Shown here one piece after another: positions 1 through 8,323 of a stretch of 64,000 nucleotides of DNA (its first letter is position 1; the number at the start of each line of letters is the position of its first letter). Made by a program: the position numbers and the translations under genes. The DNA is from UBA6055 sp965214085 (GTDB lineage: Bacteria > Chloroflexota > Anaerolineae > Aggregatilineales > Phototrophicaceae), in the NCBI GenBank assembly GCA_965214085.1, contig OZ243937.1, positions 3,162,001 through 3,226,000 on the forward strand, given 5' to 3'. The notes under the pieces are model-generated. The model had not been told where the DNA came from and made no database searches. It worked only from the letters and a program-made list of their open reading frames with translations.

Positions 1-915
1 CTTATTGACTTTCCAGATCGCCAGAAGACCATCATTGCCGCCAGATGCCAGCAGCATGCCCCGGCGCTGAAATGCCAAATGCTTGATGAGGTGCTGATGC
101 CCTTCTAACATTATCGGCCGAGTCTTTTCCGGACCCTTGCCGGAACAATCCCAGATCACTGCTTGAGTTCCGCCGCCGGTCGCCAAATAGCGGCTATTGA
201 AGCTCCATGCCAGCTCCAGCACCTTCGTTTCATAGCCCCACATCTGCAGGTCCTGCCCGGTATTGGCGATCCAGAAATGCACAGTTGAGTCTTGGTCGCC
301 AGTCGCGATGTATTTACCATCGGGGCTCCATTCCAATGTCAGCGTCGAACCCTGCCACTCGAAACGGCGCAGTGGCTCGACCTCTGCAGGATCATACAGC
401 AGGACTCCATTGTAGGCGGAGATGGCGAAGCGTTTGCCGTCATGGCGCCACTTGATGTCCGTAATCGTGCTGTTCACATCGGGATATTCGCGCATCAATT
501 CCCCGCTGCTGTTCCACAAGCGCAGTTTGCGCCCGGCGGCTGATACCAACAAATCATCCACCGGGCTGAAAGCGACGCGCTCCACCCAGCTCGCCCCGCC
601 TGCCATTTCAGATCTCTGCGTTCCCGACACGGCATCCCAGAGCCGCACCTTGCCGTCTTGCCCGACGCTAGCGAGCAGACGGCTGTTTTTGCGCCATGAA
701 ATTGCCATCGTATCGAGGGCATGACCGGGCAGCTTATGCTGAACCGCGCCATCCGCGCGATTAAACAGCGTGATTGGTCCAGACACCCCGGCAACTGCCA
801 GGGTTTTGCCATCCGGAGACCATGCCAGCCCTATCGGATGATCGTCAATGTTGGCGCGCCATCTTGCCTTGAGCAATGACTGTGATGGTCTGGGCTTGCT
901 CTTGCGCCTCATCAT
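1..915 (-). CDS. WD40-repeat protein, 3' end beyond the window
   Basis: The reading frame is open from an ATG at 915 to the window edge (305 codons seen). At least seven propeller blades can be read, with typical strand endings such as KVRLWD, KLRLWN, TVHFWI and AVIWD and repeated W-S-P-D-G-K turns, so it should form a beta-propeller used for protein or ligand binding. There is no signal peptide, so it is probably cytoplasmic. Its ATG overlaps the stop of the upstream GTPase gene (ATGA), which implies translational coupling and a shared function. A partner or regulatory role beside a metallochaperone GTPase is inferred from position only. No enzyme domain is seen in the part present. Confidence 0.85.
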   Translation of the reverse strand, partial: MMRRKSKPRPSQSLLKARWRANIDDHPIGLAWSPDGKTLAVAGVSGPITLFNRADGAVQHKLPGHALDTMAISWRKNSRLLASVGQDGKVRLWDAVSGTQRSEMAGGASWVERVAFSPVDDLLVSAAGRKLRLWNSSGELMREYPDVNSTITDIKWRHDGKRFAISAYNGVLLYDPAEVEPLRRFEWQGSTLTLEWSPDGKYIATGDQDSTVHFWIANTGQDLQMWGYETKVLELAWSFNSRYLATGGGTQAVIWDCSGKGPEKTRPIMLEGHQHLIKHLAFQRRGMLLASGGNDGLLAIWKVNK

Positions 916-2267
916 GAGGCCAGACAATCGCGGAAGCCGCCTTCCAGCGCCGCCCGATCCAGGTTGCGCCCGATAAAGATCATCTTGTTATGACGCTCTT
1001 CGTTCCCCCAGGGGCGATCAGGACGACCATCGAAGAGCATATGCACCGCCTGAAATACGTAGCGTTTATCCAAACCGCGCAGGCTCAACACGCCTTTCAT
1101 ACGGAAAATGTCCGGCCCCTGCACACGCAGCAGCTCGCTGAGCCAGCCATTGAGCTTCTCTAACTGGAGATCGCCGGGGACGGTGATGCCAACGGAAGTC
1201 ACCTCTTCGTCATGTTCATGATCGGGCTTGTACTCGCGAGTCTCGAGCGGTTCAAGCAGGGACTGCGCGCCGCGCAAAAGCGCGTCGAATTCATCCGGGT
1301 GGTGTTCGGTGAACAGCATATAATAGCCCGGCTCTTGGATCGCGAAATTGAAGACGGTCTCACCGCTTTCGTTCAGCACGAGCTGGTTGTACTGTCCTTT
1401 GCCAAGTCGCATCATTCCGCCTGCCTCTAAAGCCTGCTCATCTTCGGAGAAGGTCAATACGGCGTTCATCAGTGTTGCTTCCTGCGCCGCTAATCCCCTA
1501 TTCGCCAGCGGCAACAACGCGGCCCCCATTGCCGGGTCAGGACCTTCACCCATCACCCATTCGCAAGTCCCGCTATTCAGTTGATAGATTCCCGACCATT
1601 CAAACGGGTATTCCGGCTCCATGAACTTGGGGTCGATATCCAGCGCTCGGTCGAGGTTGAAGCCGCCCACATTCAGGATCTTGTCCATCTCGACCTCCGC
1701 GTCGCGGCTGCGGTAGATTCTCGCCATGCTGTTCATGCTTTTGATGCGGGCTTCGAGCCTATCGAGGTCTGCCGGGGCGACCAGATCAACCTTGTTGAGC
1801 AAGATTACATCAGCAAAGGCGACCTGTTCTTTCGCCTCGTCGCTGTCATCAATATGCTCCCAGATATGCTTGGCATCGACCAAAGTGACAATCGCATCCA
1901 GATGGAGATTCTCCTGCATGTCATCATCGACGTAAAAGGTTTGCGCGACAGGTCCGGGATCAGCCATGCCGGTGGTTTCGATCATGATGTAATCAAACTT
2001 ATCGCGGCGTTTCATTAGATGGCCGAGGATGCGAATCAAATCACCACGCACGGTGCAGCAGATGCAGCCGTTGTTCATCTCAAAGATTTCTTCTTCCGCG
2101 CCAATGACCAAGTCGTTGTCGATGCCGACCTCGCCAAACTCATTCTCAATCACCGCGATTTTTTTGCCGTGATTTTCGCTCAGGATACGGTTGAGCAGCG
2201 TAGTTTTGCCTGACCCTAGAAAGCCGGTCAGCACAGTAACAGGAACTCGTGATTCAACAGTATTCAT
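912..2267 (-). CDS. CobW/COG0523 (ZNG-type) GTP-dependent metallochaperone
   Basis: A 451-residue P-loop GTPase. It shows the G1 loop GFLGSGKTTLL near residue 15, the family metal-site motif GCICC within NNGCICCTVRGDL near residue 65, the guanine-specificity motif NKVD, and a CobW C-terminal domain ending in RPWGNEERHNKMIFIGRNL. COG0523 proteins deliver metals, most often zinc, to client enzymes at the cost of GTP hydrolysis. Upstream in-frame codons exist, but the ATG at 2267 is preceded by a strong GGAGGAG site and starts just before the P-loop as in the family. It overlaps the WD40 gene by 4 bp. The metal is not proven by sequence. Confidence 0.9.
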   Translation of the reverse strand: MNTVESRVPVTVLTGFLGSGKTTLLNRILSENHGKKIAVIENEFGEVGIDNDLVIGAEEEIFEMNNGCICCTVRGDLIRILGHLMKRRDKFDYIMIETTGMADPGPVAQTFYVDDDMQENLHLDAIVTLVDAKHIWEHIDDSDEAKEQVAFADVILLNKVDLVAPADLDRLEARIKSMNSMARIYRSRDAEVEMDKILNVGGFNLDRALDIDPKFMEPEYPFEWSGIYQLNSGTCEWVMGEGPDPAMGAALLPLANRGLAAQEATLMNAVLTFSEDEQALEAGGMMRLGKGQYNQLVLNESGETVFNFAIQEPGYYMLFTEHHPDEFDALLRGAQSLLEPLETREYKPDHEHDEEVTSVGITVPGDLQLEKLNGWLSELLRVQGPDIFRMKGVLSLRGLDKRYVFQAVHMLFDGRPDRPWGNEERHNKMIFIGRNLDRAALEGGFRDCLAS

Positions 2268-2329
2268 TTTGTTTCTGTCTCCTCCATTGAATTGTCGTAT
2301 GCGTACAGAAATGCAATATCCGCAGACCG

Positions 2330-2525
2330 GGCAGGCTGCCGCGCGGTCGGCGGAAGCGTGACAGTATCGGACAGGCCTTGTAGGGGCGACCAATCTGGTC
2401 GCCCGCTGCCGCTGGAGTGAGTGGTTTCGGGCTGTCGCCCCTACATATCGTCGCTTTAGCGAAATTTGCATTACTTACCTGGTTCTACTTCTGTGCCCTC
2501 GGAGGTAAATTTGTCGTAAATCCGC
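2330..2525. repeat. Intergenic palindromic repeat, partial element copy
   Basis: This gap between the CobW and DegT-like genes begins with ACAGTATCGGACAGGCCTT, the right end of the element family seen at 17409-17717. It continues with a GTAGGGGCGAC...GTCGCCCCTAC palindromic segment. The same segment, with similar flanks (down to the TTTGCATTAC/TTCGCATGAC stretch), recurs inside the element at 60890-61097. It looks like a truncated composite of two element families. Confidence 0.7.
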
Positions 2526-2541
2526 CAGACTGCGGCGCCGA

Positions 2542-3714
2542 TCAAGCGCATGGCTGGCCTCCCGCTGCGAAGGCGCCATCCAGCGCAAACAACGGGCGGT
2601 AGGCATCATGCCCGGCGCCATACGCGCGATCCACCATGGCAGCGTACTCGGCGGCATGGGCTGGATTGCTGCGCCAGCGCACACCGAGATATTCCGCCGC
2701 TTTGACGATGCCCAGCACACCGTGTTTGATCTCCTCGATGGTGTAATCTGGCCCAACCGGGACATACAACCAGCGGGCGAGGTTCGCTGCCGTACCCCGG
2801 TGATCTGGCGCGCCGTCAGCCCGCAGCGCAGCATAATGCAAGGGTTGAATCTGCGGCAGCCAGCGCACGGGCGTATTTTCCTGCTCAACATAGGCGTAAA
2901 ACGTAGCGACATCGCTCTCAAGTGGAATCTGTACCGCGACCGCGGTCGCCAGCGCCAGCCGGTTTGGCGCATGCGTCGCCAGCCCGGCGGCTTCATGCAG
3001 GCCGCGGCGTACCTCCGCTAGATTCGCGCTTTGGCGCTCTGCCAAGTCTGGCAGGCGTTCACACTGCGCCAATGCCTGTGCCGCGTTCGGGCGGTCAGCT
3101 GGTTGACGCAATGCTCTCACGTTGGCATAGAGTGCCTCATCATTGAATACCAGCAGCGCGCCGGAGCGATCATCAGGCAGGTGCAAGCCGTAGAGCGTCA
3201 CCGCCGGGCGCTCTGCCGCGCTGGGCATAGGCAGGGTGTCGGCACAGTCGAGCCAGGTTGCAGCGTTCTGTGGCTGCCACAATCCGCGCAGCACCTGTGT
3301 CCAGGTGAAACGTGTACTGGATCTCGCGAGCTGTAGCTGCGCGTCAAAGTCCAGAAAGCGCGGCAGCGCCTTATGATGTTTGATCGACTCTGCCAGGTCA
3401 TGGCTGGCATTCGCAGGGATGCCGACCCATTCGTCTGGCTGGACGCCCGCGGCTTGATGAAGCAAGCGGCGAGCGCGGTAGGCATCGCGCAGCAACAGGA
3501 CCAGCGCGCCGCCCAGCCGTTCCGTCCAGGCGCGTTCGGCGGAATCAAGCGTCGCATCGGCGCATAAAGTTGCGTCAGGGGGCAGGGTCAGCAAATCATC
3601 CAGCGGCGGATGGGCAGCATAATCTGAGCCGCGCACCGGTAAACCACCCAGCGCCCCCACCGGGCAGAAACCACCTAGCCATTGCGTGCCCCAGTCAACT
3701 GGCATATTCAACAT
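2542..3714 (-). CDS. Degenerate DegT/DnrJ/EryC1/StrS-type aminotransferase homologue
   Basis: 390 residues. The block AGVQPDEWVGIPAN followed by a F-L-D-F-D turn matches the family's GDEVIVPAN...FVDID region. SGALLVFNDEALYANVRAL, then ALAQCERLPDLAERQ, match the GGALVTNDEEL and Q-x-E-R-L segments. The C-terminus ends with a VPVGPDYTIEEI stretch like the family's LPLHP-x-TEEDI. The lysine that binds PLP, expected a few residues before the SGALLV stretch, cannot be found (LHLPDDRSG is there instead). It is therefore probably not a transaminase, or works without PLP. The start is taken at ATG 3714, six bases from AGGAGG; an in-frame GTG at 3720 touches that site. It is the second gene of a minus-strand run ending in CobW and WD40 genes. 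Confidence 0.6.
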   Translation of the reverse strand: MLNMPVDWGTQWLGGFCPVGALGGLPVRGSDYAAHPPLDDLLTLPPDATLCADATLDSAERAWTERLGGALVLLLRDAYRARRLLHQAAGVQPDEWVGIPANASHDLAESIKHHKALPRFLDFDAQLQLARSSTRFTWTQVLRGLWQPQNAATWLDCADTLPMPSAAERPAVTLYGLHLPDDRSGALLVFNDEALYANVRALRQPADRPNAAQALAQCERLPDLAERQSANLAEVRRGLHEAAGLATHAPNRLALATAVAVQIPLESDVATFYAYVEQENTPVRWLPQIQPLHYAALRADGAPDHRGTAANLARWLYVPVGPDYTIEEIKHGVLGIVKAAEYLGVRWRSNPAHAAEYAAMVDRAYGAGHDAYRPLFALDGAFAAGGQPCA

Positions 3715-3733
3715 TTTCACCCTCCTGAATTAT

Positions 3734-3918
3734 TTAGCGTCTTGCGGACAGGTCGCGCAGATTCCGTAGACGGGCAATATCCCATGCTTGCTCGGCGCCT
3801 AGCGGATATTCGCTGCGCGCGATGATTTCGATCAAGATCTCCTGAACGCTGTCACAGGTATGCCGCTCTCATCGAGCTCGGCCAGCCAGGCTTCGGGTTT
3901 AATCGTATTGCTGCGCAT
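3734..3918 (-). pseudogene. Small unknown gene, apparently frameshifted
   Basis: An ATG at 3918, behind GGTGGATG, opens MRSNTIKPEAWLAELDESG and then runs into a stop. A one-base shift near 3860 continues as HTCDSVQEILIEIIARSEYP and ends at a TAA at 3734-3736. The two halves together would make a protein of about 61 residues. The total length is not a multiple of three. It lies just upstream of the DegT-like gene and just downstream of the doubled operator, so it would be the first gene of that transcript. It is either a decayed gene or an assembly/sequencing indel. The product is not recognised. Confidence 0.5.
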
Positions 3919-3946
3919 TAGACATCCACCCTTGCTGTTTATTGAT

Positions 3947-3987
3947 ACCATGTCTCAATTACTATCTTACTGAAACCATGTCTCAAT
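3947..3987 (-). promoter_or_regulatory. Doubled palindromic operator upstream of the CobW/WD40 run
   Basis: ACCATGTCTCAAT occurs at 3947-3959 and again at 3975-3987, a 28-bp step. Read on the minus strand each copy is TTGAGACATGGTATCA or TTGAGACATGGTTTCA, an imperfect dyad TGARAC-N3-GTWTCA. The copies sit 29-70 bp upstream of the first minus-strand start codon, and each TTGAGA could also be a -35 box. This is the layout of a repressor or activator site pair. The regulator is unknown. Confidence 0.5.
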
Positions 3988-4229
3988 AAAGTTGGCAACA
4001 GGAAATTTGAAACGAATGCAGGATGAGAGATCGAAGCGCAACAATACCTTTAGCGCCACTCCCAACTTGTCATACATTGGCAGAAACTTTCTTTCGCCCT
4101 ACCGCCCATCATCATCGTGACTTAATCCTTGTTTCATCCGCCCGTAACAACCAGCCTTGCCCACTTAATGCGCTTGACATAGGCTAAGCAGCATTGTCGC
4201 CCGTTCCCCTAGCCAGCAAGGACAGCCCA
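3988..4229. other. Intergenic region before surE
   Basis: No gene is seen. It is the divergent spacer between the minus-strand CobW run and surE. A TTGACA at about 4168 could be a -35 element for surE, but no convincing -10 follows at normal spacing. Confidence 0.4.
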
Positions 4230-5063
4230 ATGACGCATTCGGCCAAGCCGACCCTACTATTCACCAATGACGATGGCATTCGCTCGCCTGGCTTGTGGGC
4301 GGCTGTGGCAGCTTTTCGCGGCCTGGGACGCCTGCTGGTGGCCGCCCCGCGCGAGCAACAATCGGGCATGGGCCGCAGCATGCCGCACTACAGCGAAGGG
4401 CGAATCTTCCCCTACGATTTGCCCATCGACTGCAAAGATTGCAGCGCCTATGCCGTGGACGGCACGCCGGCCCAAGCCGTGCAGCATGCCGTGCTGGAAC
4501 TGGCGCAGGAGCAGCCGGCGCTCTTGGTATCCGGCATCAACTACGGCGAGAACACCGGCAACGGCGTCACCATTTCGGGCACGGTGGGCGCGGCGCTGGA
4601 GGGCGCCAGCCTGGGCATACCTTCGCTGGCGGTCAGCTTGCAGACGCCGACAGACATGCATCTGAGTTATTCAAACGCAGTCGATTTCAGCAGCGCCGCC
4701 GCTTTCAGCCGGCAGATGGGCAGCTGGCTGATGGAGCATTCCAGCCTGCCGGACGATGTCGATGTGATCAAAATTGACGTGCCTTGGGGCGCCACTGCCG
4801 AGACCGAATGGCGCTTGACGCGGCTATCGCGCCGGCGCGTCTACTGGCCCACCCGCCCCGAGCGGCTGGCTCTGCACGACAGCGCCAAGCTGGGTTACCA
4901 GTACAAAAGCGATCCCTCAGCTGCTGAGCCTGACAGCGATGTCTACGCGCTGCTGAATGACGCTGTCATCTCGGTGACGCCGATCAGCCTGGATATGACC
5001 TCGCGGACGGACATGTTTCGCCTGGGCAAAATTATGCGGGGCAAGCGGGAGTTGGGGCGGTAG
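4230..5063 (+). CDS. surE: 5'/3'-nucleotidase SurE
   Basis: 277 residues, close to the usual 250-270. The N-terminus has the metal-binding TNDDG motif. The APREQQSGMG stretch and the VSGINYGENTGNGVTISGT motif supply the remaining conserved Ser/Asn and nucleotide-site residues of the family. SurE is a cytoplasmic, divalent-metal phosphatase that hydrolyses nucleoside monophosphates, especially in stationary phase or stress. The ATG at 4230 lies behind AAGGACAG; a longer in-frame extension from 4194 has no family counterpart. It appears to be a single-gene unit that converges on the dioxygenase gene. Confidence 0.9.
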   Translation: MTHSAKPTLLFTNDDGIRSPGLWAAVAAFRGLGRLLVAAPREQQSGMGRSMPHYSEGRIFPYDLPIDCKDCSAYAVDGTPAQAVQHAVLELAQEQPALLVSGINYGENTGNGVTISGTVGAALEGASLGIPSLAVSLQTPTDMHLSYSNAVDFSSAAAFSRQMGSWLMEHSSLPDDVDVIKIDVPWGATAETEWRLTRLSRRRVYWPTRPERLALHDSAKLGYQYKSDPSAAEPDSDVYALLNDAVISVTPISLDMTSRTDMFRLGKIMRGKRELGR

Positions 5064-5158
5064 TTTCGGCGCAGACGGACACAAGTTACGACTTAGCACA
5101 CACAAAAATTTATCCGCACGAACTGGGTTGTGTATGGGCGAGCCGCCTGACTCTGCGG

Positions 5159-5962
5159 CTAATCCCCCAGCACCGCCTCCACTTCGCGCTCCCAAGTCCC
5201 GGCGACGACCACGCCATGCTCCTTCAAGCCGCCAGACGCTTCGCCGCCGCTGAGGTAGGGCCGCTTGCCCAGCGGGAAGCCGCTCTTGGCCGTGGCATCC
5301 ATGGCGCCGTTGATGAAGTGCAGCGCCACGCCGGCGCGTTCCGCTTCGGTGGTATTCGCCAGCGTGCAATGCGCCACGCCATAGGCGAAGAAGACGACGC
5401 CGCCGGCCGGCAGCTCCACCGCCACCGCCTGGTCTTCCGGCGGATAGCAGCGAATGTGATGGTCGCTGTAAGGGTCGCGGCTATGCTTGTACGCAATGCG
5501 ATAGCTGCCCGGGATGACGTGGATGGTTCCGTTGGCCACGGTCGCGTCATGCACGGCCGTCCACATCGCTGTGCCTTTGAGCGGATCGTCAATCTGAAAA
5601 TAGGCGTTGTCCTGATGCCAGTTGGTGCCCATGCCCTGCTTGCCCGGCTTGAGGAAAACCTGGTCGAGATGCAGCAGGACCGGGTCGCCGATCAGTTGGC
5701 GCACCGCCGCAACCGCCTTGTCCGCAAAGGGCATGGCGCGATAGAAGTCGCTGTGCGGGAACATGGGGCAGAGCTGCAAGTTGACTTGGTCGTCGGCAGG
5801 CGTGACGCCGTCGCCGGCGGTGGCGACATTGCGCAGCAAGCCGACCGCTTTTAAGCGATCCAGCTCCAGCCGCATGGCGCGCGTCTCACGCTGGGACCAG
5901 AACGCTTCTTTGGCGAGCCAGCCTTGGCTGCGGAATTGCGCGATTTCAGATGCTTTGAACAT
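5159..5962 (-). CDS. Phytanoyl-CoA dioxygenase (PhyH) family Fe(II)/2-oxoglutarate oxygenase
   Basis: 267 residues. The Fe(II) triad is visible: His and Asp in NWHQDNAYF, and the distal His in FAYGVAHCTLANTT. A following Arg (ERAGVALHF) is placed to bind 2-oxoglutarate. HVIPGSY is also typical of PhyH proteins. The substrate cannot be told: bacterial members hydroxylate compounds from ectoine to lipids and secondary metabolites, and no pathway gene is next to it. The start is at ATG 5962; an in-frame extension to 6061 would run into the divergent methyltransferase promoter. It is cytoplasmic, with no signal peptide. Confidence 0.85.
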   Translation of the reverse strand: MFKASEIAQFRSQGWLAKEAFWSQRETRAMRLELDRLKAVGLLRNVATAGDGVTPADDQVNLQLCPMFPHSDFYRAMPFADKAVAAVRQLIGDPVLLHLDQVFLKPGKQGMGTNWHQDNAYFQIDDPLKGTAMWTAVHDATVANGTIHVIPGSYRIAYKHSRDPYSDHHIRCYPPEDQAVAVELPAGGVVFFAYGVAHCTLANTTEAERAGVALHFINGAMDATAKSGFPLGKRPYLSGGEASGGLKEHGVVVAGTWEREVEAVLGD

Positions 5963-6003
5963 TTGCACTGCTTTCTCACAAGTCGGATATGAAGTACTAC
6001 GTT

Positions 6004-6034
6004 TTGAAGTATAATGCCTTTCAGTAGCTATAAT
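6004..6034 (+). promoter_or_regulatory. Putative promoter of the methyltransferase island
   Basis: Two TATAAT boxes occur at 6010-6015 and 6029-6034; TTGAAG at 6004-6009 lies 19 bp before the second. They sit directly before the methyltransferase reading frame, so one of them probably drives the three-gene island. If the second is used, the first codon at 6037 would lie upstream of the transcript start, which favours the TTG at 6055 as the translation start. Confidence 0.4.
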
Positions 6035-6036
6035 CC

Positions 6037-7173
6037 GTGCAAAGGCATCTTGAATTGACACGTGCTGAGCCTAATCTCACAGCAGTCTCACTGTTTTCTG
6101 GGGCTGGTGGATTTGACCTTGGAATAGAGGCGGCCGGTTTTGTTACTCTATATGCCACTGACATAGACGCCGCTTGTTGCGAGACTCTAAGAGTAAACAA
6201 GACAAGGGCGTCAGAGTTAAAGAAACCATTCTTGCAGAGCGCCATGATCGTCGAACGCTGCATTAAGAATCTAACTGCTTACGAAATACTCTCAAGCATC
6301 GATATGCAACCTGGAGAAGTAGACCTCCTGATTGGAGGGCCGCCTTGTCAAACCTTCAGCGTCATCGGTAGACGAAACGGCAAGAATGACCCTCGGGGCG
6401 AACTTGTTGATGATTACATACGAATTCTCGCTGGGATTCGACCTAAGGCATTTCTTTTTGAAAACGTGAAAGGGCTAAAGACGATTGACGACGGTAGTGT
6501 CTACGAAGATCTTATCTGCAAGATGCGCAATCCAGTCGATGATTTGAGTTACGAAGTTTCCCCCTTTTGTCTAAACGCATCAGACTTCGGTGTGCCCCAG
6601 AATCGCGAACGAATATTCATTATCGGCAGCTCGGATGGAATTAGAATGGAGTCAATTCCGGGGATTCTTGAGCAGGCTTCGTGTCAAAACGGTAACGGAT
6701 TCGAACGACGTACCGTCGCTGACGCTCTACACGCCTTGCCAAAGGCTGAGTCTACCAATCCACCGAACCATCGTGGGCGAAAACATAGCAAACGTATTGC
6801 CGAGCGTTACGCTAACCTAAAGCCGGGTGAGCGAGACCCTATGACGCGAATCAACAAGCTTGACTTATCGAAGCCTGCTTATACGATTGTCTCAGGTTCT
6901 GCGAATAGCGGAGGAAAAGGTCATATTCATCCGACGGAGCCACGTGAGGTAACGCCAAGGGAAAGTGCTCGCATCCAGACTTTTCCCGACTGGTGGGAGT
7001 TCAAGGGTACAAGAGCTGCCGATGCGCGTCGACAGATCGGCAACGCAGTTCCTCCCCTGTTAGCGGCTAAGATTACAGCAGAAATGCTAAGTACAATCTT
7101 TGGCATGCCGAAGCTAGAATATTGTTACATCTTGAACGAACTAGACCAGACCCATCTGTATGCCCGGCATTGA
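6037..7173 (+). CDS. DNA (cytosine-5-)-methyltransferase
   Basis: 378 residues with the ordered m5C methyltransferase motifs: I SLFSGAGGFDLGIE (SAM binding), IV GGPPCQTFSVIG with the catalytic Cys, VI ENVKG, VIII QNRERIFIIG and X RQIGNAVPPLL. The segment between VIII and X is the target-recognition region. The enzyme would methylate cytosine at a short DNA site and protect it from a partner nuclease. The frame opens with GTG at 6037; TTG at 6055, nine bases behind AAAGG, is an equally good start. Base composition is clearly AT-richer than the flanking genes, so the island is probably acquired. The two following genes are on the same strand and closely spaced. Confidence 0.92.
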   Translation: MQRHLELTRAEPNLTAVSLFSGAGGFDLGIEAAGFVTLYATDIDAACCETLRVNKTRASELKKPFLQSAMIVERCIKNLTAYEILSSIDMQPGEVDLLIGGPPCQTFSVIGRRNGKNDPRGELVDDYIRILAGIRPKAFLFENVKGLKTIDDGSVYEDLICKMRNPVDDLSYEVSPFCLNASDFGVPQNRERIFIIGSSDGIRMESIPGILEQASCQNGNGFERRTVADALHALPKAESTNPPNHRGRKHSKRIAERYANLKPGERDPMTRINKLDLSKPAYTIVSGSANSGGKGHIHPTEPREVTPRESARIQTFPDWWEFKGTRAADARRQIGNAVPPLLAAKITAEMLSTIFGMPKLEYCYILNELDQTHLYARH

Positions 7174-7201
7174 GTGATGAAATTGGCAAAGGAGGGTGAT
7201 C

Positions 7202-8323
7202 ATGGGCGATATTCAGAATCGCGAGTCTGAATACATCTCGATAAATCACCTGCAATTAGACCCTCAGAATCCTCGGCTGCCTTCAGAGCTTAGTGGAGAA
7301 GTCGAAAACGAAATTTTGAGGTGGATGGTGCTGCACGGAAGCGTCACAGACATAATGCGGTCTATTGGAGAACAGGGATACTTTACTGGAGAACCACTCC
7401 TTGTAGTCAAGACAAAGGAATCAAGTTTTACAGTTGTGGAAGGCAACCGACGGTTGGCAGCCATTAAATTACTTCATGATCCTGACTTGACAGAAATCAA
7501 ACACGGTAGCATTGCTGCAATTGTCAAAGAAGCAACTGAGTTTCCGACTGAAGTTCCGTGCATAGTATATGATCATCGTGATGAGATTCTGGACTATTTG
7601 GGCTTTAGGCATGTTACCGGCATCAAGTCCTGGGGGCCTTTGGCCAAAGCACGATACTTGCAGGACCTTAGCCAGAGCAGTATGTATGCCCAAGTTGACG
7701 AGCAACATAAGTATAGAAAACTAGCCAAATCAATCGGGAGTCGTGTTGACTACGTCAAGCGACTTCTGTCGGGATTGAAGCTCTACGAACAGATTCGGCA
7801 GTGTGACTACTACGACATTGCCAACCTTGATGAGACGAAGATTTCGTTTTCATTGATTACGACTGCTTTGGGGCAACCCAATATTGTCTCGTTTCTGGGA
7901 CTCGAAAAAGCGCAGGACTTAGATCAATCGAAGCTAATCCCGGAGAATCTTGAAGAGCTGACCCGTTGGATGTTTGAGAGAATTGATGGACGTACTCGCT
8001 TAGGAGAATCCAGGCACTTTGGAGACTTGAACCAAGTCGTAGGAAACGATATCGCCCTCCAAGAATTCCGAAGTGGCCGTACACTCTCTGAAGCCTTGCT
8101 TTTTACAGATGCGCCTGCCGAGTCCTTTAGAAATCTGCTGAAATTAGCTAAAGGAAATTTACAGGTTTCGCAAGACCAGCTTAACTCTGTGCGAAGCGGA
8201 CTTAGGATCAGTGACAGAGATCTTATGGAAGATATTCGATTTCTGGTAGATGACGTGGAGGCCGCTTTGGTCCAGAGGCTTCGACGTGAGCGTATCAGCG
8301 ATCCCCAGCAATTCATCAAGTAA
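7202..8323 (+). CDS. ParB-like N-terminal domain protein
   Basis: 373 residues. The first 140 match the ParB/sulfiredoxin-type fold: an ISINHLQLDPQNPRLP strand, then GYFTGEPLLVV and the characteristic FTVVEGNRRLAAIKLL. The remaining part is helical with no recognised domain and no partition-type HTH that I can identify. The ATG at 7202 follows a strong GGAGGG site; an in-frame GTG at 7196 overlaps that site. The stop overlaps the next start (TAATG), so it is coupled to the nuclease-like gene. ParB-fold proteins can bind CTP or nucleotides and act as DNA clamps or nucleases. Here a role as specificity, loading or toxicity factor of a methylation-linked defence system is inference. Confidence 0.75.
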   Translation: MGDIQNRESEYISINHLQLDPQNPRLPSELSGEVENEILRWMVLHGSVTDIMRSIGEQGYFTGEPLLVVKTKESSFTVVEGNRRLAAIKLLHDPDLTEIKHGSIAAIVKEATEFPTEVPCIVYDHRDEILDYLGFRHVTGIKSWGPLAKARYLQDLSQSSMYAQVDEQHKYRKLAKSIGSRVDYVKRLLSGLKLYEQIRQCDYYDIANLDETKISFSLITTALGQPNIVSFLGLEKAQDLDQSKLIPENLEELTRWMFERIDGRTRLGESRHFGDLNQVVGNDIALQEFRSGRTLSEALLFTDAPAESFRNLLKLAKGNLQVSQDQLNSVRSGLRISDRDLMEDIRFLVDDVEAALVQRLRRERISDPQQFIK

